A stretch of DNA of 13,398 nucleotides from Fennellomyces sp. T-0311 (Eukaryota > Mucoromycota > Mucoromycetes > Mucorales > Lichtheimiaceae), in NCBI GenBank assembly GCA_025266875.1, contig JALLLT010000162.1:1-13398 (forward strand), read 5' to 3'. Shown in pieces: positions 1 to 7,551 of this stretch. How positions within the stretch are numbered: the stretch's first letter is position 1; each line of letters starts with the position of its first letter. The notes under the pieces were generated by a model, which was not told the DNA's origin, did not search any database, and was given only the letters and a program-made list of their open reading frames with translations. The translations under genes were made by a program, and so were the position numbers.

Positions 1-935
1 TAGGACATCACCTCTTTGGCAGTACGCGGTACTGGCCAGCTCTGAGCATTGATAACGCGTCTTCTGTCCAAGGAATGACCATTCTGATCAATCCGGAATC
101 CCAATAGATATACACTTTTCTGCATGAAGTAGCACTTCTTTGGCTGTAGGATTAAATTTGCAGCTGTTAAACGATCGATCACGGTCGACACGTGGTAAGC
201 ATGCTCTCTAATATTCTTTGAGTGTACCAGGATATCATCTACGAAGATCGTAACCCAGGGTAAATCTCCCAAGATTTTGAACATCGTTCTCTGAAAGCGT
301 GCACTCAGGAATACCAATCCAAAACATGATCCACGGTGCATGTATCTCTTGGAATCTGGTCCTGTGAATGCGAGTTTGTGTCTGTGCTCCTTCCGAATCG
401 GGAATCTTGTGAACGCGAGTGCTAAATCTAGCTTCGTAAAGACACTCGAACCCGCAAGTCTATCGAATATTTCCTGACAAGACGGTATAGGGTACTTATC
501 GTTCTTCTGGTACTGATTGACTTGTCTAACGTCCAAGCAAATTCTGAATTTGGTAAAATTCCCGTCTTCATCGCGCTTCTTAGCAACAGTGAGTGGGTTG
601 TTCCAACGATTGTCTTCCTCAGGAGGAATTTCGACAATGGTTTTATCTCCAGCCATTTCTGAATCTGTTCTTGGACTGCTGGTTTCGCTTTTTCCGGAAT
701 GTTGTACTGCTTGCGATGACATACAACACCTTCTGGTGTTGGGATGGAAACGAGTGCTTCTGGCAACGGACAGAGCTCTGTTTTGTCAACAAGGGCGTTT
801 TTCTCAAGACTGGATTTGATTAATCTGAAAAATGTGGCTTGCTCTTGCTCAGTTCCGCAGGTGACTCATTTGGAATGACGGAATCATCTATTTCTGGTTC
901 TCTTTCTTCTTTCAACGCGTCTTTCCAAGTCAAGC
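1..935 (-). pseudogene. pol: Pol: linker and reverse transcriptase (Ty3/gypsy), frameshifted, partial
   Basis: This part of Pol copies the element RNA into DNA. From about 646 down to the window edge one minus frame is fully open and reads as an RT domain. It shows a KLDLALAF palm motif (first catalytic Asp near 425-430), a CFGL...FQ segment, the FVDDIL active site at 234-245, and a GFRID...AQSWP.P connection segment near the edge. Upstream, the RT start (YNIPEKAKPAV...WLE) lies in a different frame, at about 820-647. Before that, an acidic linker (TWKDALKEERE) lies in yet another frame, at about 935-832. At least two one-base frame changes, near 821-832 and near 646-649, therefore split what was one protein. 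I infer single-base indels from decay rather than programmed shifts, because neither site lies at a domain border. The C-terminal Pol domains are outside the window. Confidence 0.85.
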
Positions 936-1331
936 AAGTCCAGTATAGCCAATACCCAAATCGTTAAACAGATCTTTTCCAATGCTTGCTGGGTGGCTTC
1001 TTGTTATTCTCATAACTTCGAATTGGTATTTGACACTTCTGTTGTTGTGCCATATCTCTAAAGGCTCTGTAATACCAATTCTTTTGCTCTTCTTATCTAC
1101 ACTTGCAAGTGAAATATGACCAGTTGTAAGCAACACACGAATATTCTCTTTATTACAAAAATTGTAATCTATTGCACTAAACGTAGCGCCTCCGTCTACC
1201 AGGGCAACCAGGCGGCGACTTCCTATGGTAACGAAAGTTCGTGTTTCATCCTCTTGGTCAGTGATCTCATCTTTCTTCTTTGTAGTTTGCAACTTACAAG
1301 GCAAAATATCTTCGGTAGATGTATCCACCAC
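930..1331 (-). pseudogene. Retroviral-type aspartic protease of the Ty3/gypsy element
   Basis: This encodes the dimeric aspartic protease that processes Gag-Pol. The key sequence is ALVDGGATFSAID (bases about 1180-1212), matching the D-[ST]-G-A catalytic motif followed by a hydrophobic stretch. The middle residue is Gly instead of the usual Ser or Thr, which is unusual. A downstream IGKDLFNDLGI segment fits the conserved C-terminal part. The frame overlaps the end of gag (1223-1331) in a different register, so expression would need ribosomal frameshifting unless the shift is itself decay. The first Met at 1331 is probably not a true start, since the frame continues upstream. The frame ends in TGA just after the GYTGLA segment, while the continuing Pol linker resumes one frame away, so the Pol polyprotein is broken here. 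Confidence 0.75.
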
Positions 1332-2545
1332 TCTGTGAGCTGCTCGGCTCGTTCTGTTGTTGCTGCTGCTTGCAGCGGGTGTAAGGGCAAACCCTTCGCT
1401 CTCTTGTGCGCGTCACAACGGTGACCCGGTTGTCTAGGACCATGGCAATACTTGCACGTATTCGGGTCATACTTTCGGCGCTGCTGGTTTGCAGGATTGT
1501 GCATGGATGCGGCTGTGCCTGGGGCAAACACACGGGGACGACGATTGGCTGAGTGGCCATGCTCTTCTTCTCTCTGTCTCTTGCTGCTCTCGGGCGAGTT
1601 TAGCTGCAAACTTGCAACATAAGTCACCATGTCCTGCAAGGACACCTTCAGCAAATCTTTGCCGAACTTGGTAGAGGCCAGGGCGTACACGTCGTTCTTG
1701 TTTTCCAGGGAGGACAGCAAAGCAACATTCATGATCTGGGGAAACTTGTCGAGACCAGACTCAATACAGCGTTGATGGAACTTACGCACGTACTGCGAAA
1801 CCTTCTCGGTGCGTCGCTGGCGCATGTGCAACACGGATTCCATTGTCTTGAGCTGTTGCTCGGGTGTGTCGTACTGGTCAACAATCTTGGCACGGAGCTC
1901 TTCCCAGGTAATGTCCGGGTTTTCTTGTAGTTCACCATCCAACCAAATGGACTGAACGTCATTCAGGCACTTAGGCAACAATCTTGCCCACGTCTTTTCC
2001 ACCTCGAAATTGGCAGATCGGACTTCGGCCTCAAACTTGTTCAAAAACCTTTCAGTCGAGATGTGCGTGGCCTTGCTTGGATGCCATGGTTCGGAACCAA
2101 CGATCTGGAGTGCAGGGAGATCCTTCGGCACAAAGTGGCTCAGGTTGTCAGCCTCAATCTTGGCATTGGCGGCATTGATGGTGGCGAGCTCTTGGTGAGT
2201 CATGAACTCGTGGCACAGGGGAAACCTCTCTCTGCAGACACCTCGGTAATCCGCAACGTTCTTCTTGGCCAACATTAAGTCTTAGAGCAGCTTGGCTTGG
2301 ACATCGGCGGCCTTCTTCTCACCAACGGCTTCTTGATACGCGGCGTCGGCAGCTCCAAACGATTCTTGCAAACCACGGAAAGTAATAAGAGACTTCGCAT
2401 GGGGTGCATCTTGGAGGGACAGGTTCTCGATGTCAATATCCATTTGGTCGCCTTCTGTGATAACCTTCTTGGTTTCAGACTGGCTTCCGCTTGGATCCTG
2501 ACGGTCTTCCTCGGTCATCTTCGTGGTCTTGTCGATGGGGCTCAT
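1223..2545 (-). pseudogene. gag: Gag of the Ty3/gypsy element, interrupted by an in-frame TAA
   Basis: Gag forms the particle that packages the element RNA. The frame starts at ATG 2545 (an 87-residue acidic, Gln-rich N-terminus), meets TAA at 2282-2284, and two codons later continues in the same frame from ATG 2275 for 350 residues. The second part contains a retrotransposon gag domain, with a WARLLPKCL..VQSIWL stretch followed by W.ELR..I..Q and a Q.L.S..QR..E.V..Y...F pattern. It ends with a basic region and a zinc knuckle of form C-x2-C-x7-H-x-C (about 1418-1460), the layout common in fungal and plant gypsy Gag. The two parts sit in one frame with only six bases between stop and Met, so I read them as one protein split by a nonsense change (CAA to TAA would do). 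The alternative is a natural short upstream ORF followed by re-initiation. Confidence 0.8.
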
Positions 2546-2619
2546 GGTAATAGGTAAGTTGTTGGCGTGAGTTCAAAGGAAAAAAATGTGTTGTGGGGTT
2601 GATAAATAGTAAGGTGAGG

Positions 2620-2705
2620 CAATAAAGACGAATCCTTTGAGATACAGATTTATTTCTGAAAATCAGAACAACTTGCTTTCTATTATTACGATGCTTCTTT
2701 TATAC
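2620..2705 (-). promoter_or_regulatory. LTR promoter and R region of the gypsy element (TATA box, AATAAA)
   Basis: On the minus strand a TATAAAAG box occupies 2704-2697. About 25-30 bases downstream would be the transcript start, near 2670. An AATAAA polyadenylation signal follows at 2654-2649. A TATA box with AATAAA roughly 45-50 bases downstream is the usual U3-R layout of an LTR, and it lies 105-160 bases upstream of the gag ATG. The exact LTR ends are not resolvable here. Confidence 0.6.
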
Positions 2706-2750
2706 TCGATCGCTTCCTTCGATTCATATGACAGATTTGCATCATAAATT

Positions 2751-2812
2751 CTCTTAGTCTTTCTCTTAGTACCTCTTAGTACTTCTTAGTGTCTCTTAGT
2801 GTCTTTTAGTAC
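2751..2812 (-). repeat. 10-bp phased CTTAGT tandem repeat in U3
   Basis: Five consecutive 10-bp units, 2761-2810, each end in TTAGT (four CTTAGT, one TTTAGT). A sixth copy lies just before, at 2751-2758. The array is 50-110 bp upstream of the minus-strand TATA box, so it sits where an LTR enhancer would be. The period matches one DNA helical turn. Confidence 0.7.
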
Positions 2813-3101
2813 GATCGAAGTAACGGAGTATTGACAGATCGACGCTAACAAATTTGGTAACACGTAGGTGACGTATTCTCGATTTGGACTTCTTTATCGG
2901 ACTTAGTCCTTGGACACCACATGTTCGCTGGAAATAACATGTGCTCTTTTGCTTTCTTGCATTGTTAAAAACTGTTTTTGAACTAAAGACTCTTTTTCTC
3001 AATATTTCAACCCTTTTATAGTAACTGTGTGCAACATTTTCTATGGATTATCATTGTTCCGTCCAATAAACGGCGGGCTTGAAGTATCTGGGCCTGAAAA
3101 C

Positions 3102-3247
3102 AAGCGAATGAAGGACCGAGCTAGTCTCATTGTCTCACCTAGGCAACCTATGAAATGTCCAGCTACGCTCACTGTTTCACAATGCCTTACCTGAAACAGC
3201 CTATGAAATGCCTAGCTACGCTCAATGTGCTACATGAGGAGAAACAG
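3102..3247 (+). repeat. Imperfect ~50-bp tandem repeat, three copies
   Basis: Two clear copies lie at 3147-3199 (53 bp) and 3200-3247 (48 bp). Both begin CCTATGAAATG, share AGCTACGCTCA and end GAAACAG. A third, more diverged copy (AGCTA..CTCATTGT.TCAC) precedes them at about 3102-3146. There is no coding frame across the units. The array may belong to the far end of the gypsy LTR or to an unrelated non-coding repeat. Confidence 0.6.
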
Positions 3248-3816
3248 CATCACCATAACCGTAAAAGATGAATGGCATAGGTCAGCTCATGGCCTTCGCC
3301 ATAAAAATATTATATATGGCACTATTGCTATTTTTCTGTATTCCAACGAAGATTCCATTATATTAGACAATTGAATAAATTGCTTTCTAGATACAGAAAG
3401 AAGAAACAATCGTATTTGTTGTGAACGTGCACGTATACAAAAGACAACATCTACAAAAAAAAGAATAATGGTGCCACATGGCGTTTTGTCATTGATTAAA
3501 CTACATTCTGGCCGAATGATTCCGTTGAAGTAACTATTGTGCTCTATTTTGGTCAAATAATAATTGCAGTAATCATTCCGGTCTTAGGCTTTATGGAATT
3601 TGGAAGTAAATTACAGTGTGTTGTTGGGAATGCTTACATAGGTAGGCAAAAAGGGGTTGGATTAATTAAGCCAGGGGAAAGTTTATCGGCCATGGCAGAA
3701 TGTTGTATACACCATCTGAATTCCCGATACGTATATGTAAATGATTACTTTGTTGCCACGTACAAAGAAAAAGAGCACATGATGGTACAAGTGCGCAATG
3801 TGATATTTTTAATTGT
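3248..3816. other. AT-rich intergenic stretch, no supported gene
   Basis: This segment separates the retroelement side from the composite gene. It contains open frames on both strands: about 89 codons on minus near 3287-3556 and about 114 codons on plus near 3539-3883. Neither shows a recognisable motif, and both read through AT-rich sequence. The plus frame lacks an early ATG and overlaps the promoter and start of the next gene. I see nothing else that I can support. Confidence 0.5.
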
Positions 3817-3824
3817 TATAAATA
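3817..3824 (+). promoter_or_regulatory. TATA box of the composite exonuclease gene
   Basis: TATAAATA lies 52 bases upstream of the chosen ATG (3876). It is followed by a pyrimidine-rich run (3850-3868), a common layout for fungal core promoters. Confidence 0.45.
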
Positions 3825-3875
3825 ATGACTTGAAGAGACAGCGTTCAGCATTCTTTTTACTTTTTTTTGGAATCT

Positions 3876-6800
3876 ATGGGTGACAACAGCAGTGGTGGGA
3901 TCACTTTACCAGAAAGACGACGAGGAAGAAAGCCTGGTGGATCCAACCCCAATGGTGGACGACGCAAGCAGTTATTACCTGGTCAAACTCGAATGGACCG
4001 TTACCAATTCAGACCTGCAACAGGTTCTAGTAATACTGTTAGTAAAGTGTGAAGGGTTGGCAATCAGCTCTAGGTTTTAATATGAAAATCAAAACGTTGT
4101 AGGTCAACGTTGTATCGAATGCATCTTCATCTTCTATGGATACAGGCAATCAACAGACAGTTGGCGCGACTGATGTAAGCAATCATATGCATACCGTTAC
4201 TTTTACAAGACATAATGCTTATCGATAAGCCTACTTACGTGCATAGGAAGCTCAAGAGGCTGATGACGATAATAATCTTGTATCTGGCCTTGGTACATTG
4301 ATGTGAGAATTGGAAGTTGGCAATATGGAGATTCAATGTGACAATGACGCGTGTCTTTCCGAAGACGATCAAAATATCGAAGATGACACCATCTACACCA
4401 AGCCCCCAATTCTTGTCGACTACTTTCGTAGAATCAAAGACGATATCATCGACCAGTACAAGAACAAGGGTGCGTCTGGTGTGTATACAAAGGGCAAAAC
4501 CTTTTGGATTGAACCACCGGTACCATATTTTGCACTGTATACTGGACCTGCTGACCTAAAAAAACTCTACTATCCTCGCGTTTTTCTTTGGCAACCACAT
4601 CGCTTGTCATTGAGCAAAGATTTGGTTTGCCCCAACTCTAAGTGCACAGGTCGAAAGCTGAATTCCAAAGCGTACAACGATAAACCGTATGCTCGTCGTG
4701 TCGTTGATCTTGACAGGTAATCTATTAACTCAAGAGCTTTTGAGAATATAAAGTAACAGACAAACTCCTTAGTTGCTTCTACAGCATGTCCACTAGATAC
4801 CGTTGTCTGAGGGGAGCTGGTGGTTGCAGCCTTTCACTGAACGTGCACGACGATCAAATCCTTGAACAGCTTTCGCCTCACCTTCAAGCCAAATTTCCAG
4901 CATACTTGACCCATCGCAGTGCTGTTTCCAAAAATCTCGGTAACTTGCTTCGTGCTGTCGTGCAAAACGGCCTGGGTATCTATCGGCTGCAACATCTACT
5001 ACGCGAGCTCCATGTTCTACAGTATGCAAACGCACTTGTGCACCGCCAAGAGTATCCCACTATACACGACATGCCCACGCCACCCGGTAAACCTGTCAAG
5101 TACAAACGCTTCTCGAAATTCAGTGATCCAGAAGGATATGCAGGGTACATTCCGTCCACTGGATACCTTCGGCTTGTGTACACCACCTTAATGGATCAGC
5201 TAAGGCCGCTAATCGATAAAGAGCTAGCGATACTTGGAGGAGTGATCCTCAAGGGCGACCATTCATTCAAAGTTCTGAAGCATATGGCGAAGCTTGGAGG
5301 TTCATCAGCATTCACTGCCCTATATACCGTTTGCAATGAGTATGAAGAAATACACTTGCAGCTCCTGGTGCCGACGAAGTCCACTGCCCATTTAGAGCAG
5401 CTATTGAAGGATATGATCGCGTCGTATAATCTGTACAAGCAAAAACTCCCTGAATTGTTCTTCATCAATAACGTGAAAGGCGACCGTCGACTCCTAGAAC
5501 GTTCCATCCTATCGCGCAACTGGGCAATAGGCAACGAACAGCAAACAGACGAGACTTACCAAAACCAACCACGCCAGAATTTCTTGGACCTTCCGCCCAC
5601 AGTTAACGTTGAAATCGCCCAGACCATCCCTGAAGTCGAGAGTGCCATACAAAGTATTCATAATCACGCCAGCAGTCCCACTCAGCCATTTGTTGTTGGC
5701 TTCGACTGTGAATGGAATTTCGACCCTATAAGCAAAGTTACAGGCAAGGTTTCCCTGGTACAAGTGGCATGCTTGGATTTGGTATGGCTCTTTCGACTCG
5801 ACCCATCTGGAAACGTTCCGCGTGCCTTGGCTTCATTGATCGCGGACCCCAGTATATTGAAAACCAGTCACAACGTCACCAGGGATCTCAAGAAGCTCAA
5901 TCGTGATTATGGAATCGCATGGAAAGGTGCCCTAGAGCTTGGCTCGTTTTGCAGACATCGAGGTGCTATTGAACGTGGAACTATGGGGCTATCTGATATA
6001 TCTGGTACTGTACTTGGAGGCTACTTGCGCAAGGACTCGAACATCAGGTTAAGCAATTGGGAACATATCGAACTCGACGAGGATCAGAAGACATATGCTG
6101 CCTTGGATGCCTGGGCTTTGCTCAAAATATTTGACAAGGTCAAAGATCGCGTGATGTATGGAGAACGTTTGCCAACGCCTACCCCAGCCAGGTTTCCATA
6201 CTCACTGCAGTACGCTGGAACTGCCGTCGCATTCGGTCATTTTTACAAAGTTCACAATTCGCGAGACGCCGTGCTTACTGTTACGAGAATCGGGGTACCT
6301 GATGCAGTTGTCACTGTCATGGAAAAGGATGGCGAAGGACTAAAGAAAACAGGGAAAGCACTCTTAGACTGTGGTGACCTACCATTTGCAATTCGAGCCC
6401 CTATCCATTTGTTGCGCGCAGAAAATCCTTCCTTATGTGATCCTGTACATGTACATGGTTCTCCAAACAGCGATGAAAACCCATCATTATCACCATTGTT
6501 ACCGTCGCCATCGTCATCATCACCGTTACCATTGCCGTCTTCTCCATCTTCATCTTCATCTTCATCCAAGGAGTCTAGCAACCATCAAGTTACCCTCCCC
6601 ATAGTGGAAGCCAGTGCAAGGATGGAAGTGGACCAGCAACCTCAACCTCAGTCCCAAGGCCAACAGGATCGCAATTCCAGGATCTTGAAGGACGTGTTTC
6701 ATCTGATGAATATGCTGAAAATCTCAAAAAAGCATGGGCTGGCCAAAGAATTCACTCGGAAGTTTCGTGATGCCCTTTTCATCCTCAATGACGAAGACAA

Positions 6801-6921
6801 AGCCAAAATCGAGCGACATCTTGAAAGCACAGGTATGAGTTTGGGATATATGTGGGTGAAGAACCCTGATTGGGTTCTACGACGATGCTGGCGATCGGTA
6901 CCTCAACCACAACTGTTATAG
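3876..6921 (+). CDS. DUF6729-like / DDE-transposase-like / DEDDy 3'-5' exonuclease fusion protein, four or five exons
   Basis: Proposed exons are 3876-4046, 4103-4174, 4247-4716 and 4785-6921, with introns of 56, 72 and 68 bp, all GT-AG and frame-consistent. Exon 1 carries an AT-hook-like RRRGRKPGG. Exon 3 and the start of exon 4 carry a zinc-binding region (CPNSKC, then C-x6-C) preceded by FALYTGPADL and followed by LTHRSAV, which I remember as DUF6729. Exon-4 residues (M at 4786 = 1) then show a transposase-like stretch: D158 in KGDHSFKVLKHM, a TVCNEYEEIH..LVPTKS segment, and FFINNVKGD, where N228 replaces the expected Asp. A DEDDy exonuclease follows with D307 and E309 (FDCEW), D367 (NVTRDLKKL), and Y437 and D441 (YAALDAW), all catalytic residues present. 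A Ser-rich linker and a conserved-looking DVFHLMNML...HGL..F tail end the protein. An in-frame TGA at 4304 must be spliced out or is a nonsense change. Substrate and role are unknown. Domesticated nuclease and decaying mobile gene are both possible. Confidence 0.75.
4047..4102 (+). other. Intron 1 of the composite gene
   Basis: The 56-bp span begins GTGTGA and ends TTGTAG, joining codons in phase 0. A competing donor (GTTAGT at 4038) keeps the same frame. Exon 1 would otherwise stop at 4050. Confidence 0.5.
4175..4246 (+). other. Intron 2 of the composite gene
   Basis: The 72-bp span has a strong GTAAGC donor and a GTGCATAG acceptor, phase 0. The flanking exons read as acidic and Ser-rich linkers. 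An alternative acceptor at 4330 would also keep frame and would remove the TGA at 4304. Confidence 0.55.
4717..4784 (+). other. Intron 3 of the composite gene
   Basis: The 68-bp span has a GTAATC donor and a TTCTACAG acceptor, phase 2. It joins ...RRVVDLD to STRYRC, linking the two halves of the zinc-binding domain. Without splicing the frame stops at 4718-4720. Confidence 0.75.
6481..6570 (+). repeat. TCA/TCT-rich coding microsatellite (Ser/Pro linker)
   Basis: Runs of CATCATCAC, CCGTCT and CATCTTCATCTTCATC encode a Ser-Pro-Leu segment between the exonuclease domain and the C-terminal tail of the composite gene. The tract is in frame and likely variable in length between strains. Confidence 0.7.
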
Positions 6922-7033
6922 ACCCAGTCTATGAAGTGTCCACCTTTAGGTCAGGTCAGTAAATGATACAGTGAAAGAAAGGTGTTTTTATTCTTTTGTA
7001 CAACTTAGCCTTTTATACTCAGGCTGGGTTACA

Positions 7034-7047
7034 CTAGCTTAAGCTAG
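7034..7047. repeat. 14-bp perfect palindrome
   Basis: CTAGCTTAAGCTAG is identical to its reverse complement. It lies ten bases before a second, larger palindrome, inside the LTR-like fragment. Confidence 0.85.
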
Positions 7048-7056
7048 AGCTAGTAC

Positions 7057-7086
7057 TGTAATGGGCTTGAGCTTAAGTCCATTACA
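7057..7086. repeat. 30-bp near-perfect palindrome
   Basis: The outer arms TGTAATGG (7057-7064) and CCATTACA (7079-7086) are perfect. The inner 14 bases continue the symmetry with G-T pairs only at 7065/7078 and 7069/7074. TG...CA ends on such arms are also typical of LTR termini. Confidence 0.8.
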
Positions 7087-7542
7087 ACAACTACTCTATA
7101 ATACTGTGTAGCTGCTATTTGCGCAGTATAGTTATATGAAGTGTGCGAAAACAGGGTGAGAACTTTTTGATGATGAATCATGGCAGCAAGCACGACAAAT
7201 ATTGACAGCGATCATCTTGGGGGATATATCAGACCCACCAGGCATATCATTATTAGGGTTCTGCATAAAATCCAGATTGCTCGATCCGTTCCATTTCGAA
7301 TTGAAACGAAATGGATTCGGATTAGTACTTTCACAGATCGAAACGGATTCAGATTGAGCTTTTGACGATCTGGATTGAAGACGGATCTGAAGGTGGCAAT
7401 CCGGATCGATCCATTTGATCCGTTTTATTTTACGTGGCTAATTTGTCGTTGACTTGGTAATTACAGTATTGTTAAAAGTGTTGAAGAATATATAAAGCGA
7501 ATATAACATAAACGTATTCCATTACTTTGAGTAGAGAGCAAT
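7087..7542. other. Gene-free stretch with GGATC-type short repeats
   Basis: I see no coding region. About 7280-7425 is enriched in variants of GATCCGTT, GGATTCGG and GGATCGATCC on both strands. It includes an 8-bp perfect hairpin, CCATTTCG (7291-7298) with CGAAATGG (7307-7314). The segment from about 7430 is AT-rich and ends at the MULE target site. Confidence 0.45.
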
Positions 7543-7551
7543 ATAAAAGAG
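7543..7551 (+). repeat. MULE target-site duplication, left copy
   Basis: ATAAAAGAG sits directly outside the left terminal inverted repeat and is repeated exactly at 11686-11694. Nine bases is the usual duplication length for Mutator-like elements. Confidence 0.95.

Larger units (their letters stand above)
1..2810 (-). mobile_element. Ty3/gypsy LTR retrotransposon, 5' part, decayed, cut by left edge
   Basis: Reading the minus strand from right to left gives the order expected of a Ty3/gypsy (Metaviridae) element: LTR-like promoter, Gag with zinc knuckle, aspartic protease, reverse transcriptase. RNase H, integrase and the 3' LTR would lie left of position 1. The element is broken by an in-frame stop in gag and by at least three frame changes between protease and reverse transcriptase, so it cannot be autonomous as written. 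The right end is uncertain, because with only one LTR in view I cannot align LTR pairs. The TATA and AATAAA signals place the transcript start near 2670, so U3 must extend past 2705 and probably past 2810. Confidence 0.85.
6958..7086 (-). mobile_element. LTR-like fragment, possible solo LTR
   Basis: On the minus strand this segment begins TGTAATGG at 7086, has a TATAAAAGG box at about 7018-7010, and an AATAAA about 25-30 bases downstream at about 6993-6988. This is the same order as in the gypsy LTR at 2620-2705, and both share AAGTTGT near the expected transcript start. The left limit is a guess, and I could not find a matching target-site duplication. It starts within 40 bases of the stop codon of the composite gene. 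Confidence 0.35.

Noticed and set aside
1294..1560. 88-codon minus frame with a Gln run overlapping the gag end
   Set aside because: A shadow of gag in another frame. The zinc knuckle and protease lie in the other two frames.
2751..2812. CRISPR-like array
   Set aside because: The units are contiguous 10-mers without spacers, and the context is eukaryotic LTR sequence.
3287..3883. Open frames on both strands before the composite gene
   Set aside because: AT-rich, no motif, no convincing start. The plus frame runs through the TATA box and into the start of the real gene.
6252..6581. 109-codon minus frame rich in Asp/Glu/Gly opposite the Ser linker
   Set aside because: It is the complement of the TCA/TCT microsatellite in a real exon.
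6958..7086. Definite solo LTR with target duplication
   Set aside because: No matching 4-6 bp duplication could be found at plausible borders, so it is reported only as LTR-like.
7087..7140. ATACTG...CAGTAT stem resembling a small RNA hairpin
   Set aside because: Only a 6-bp stem in an AT-rich region. It is not tRNA-like and there is no promoter element.
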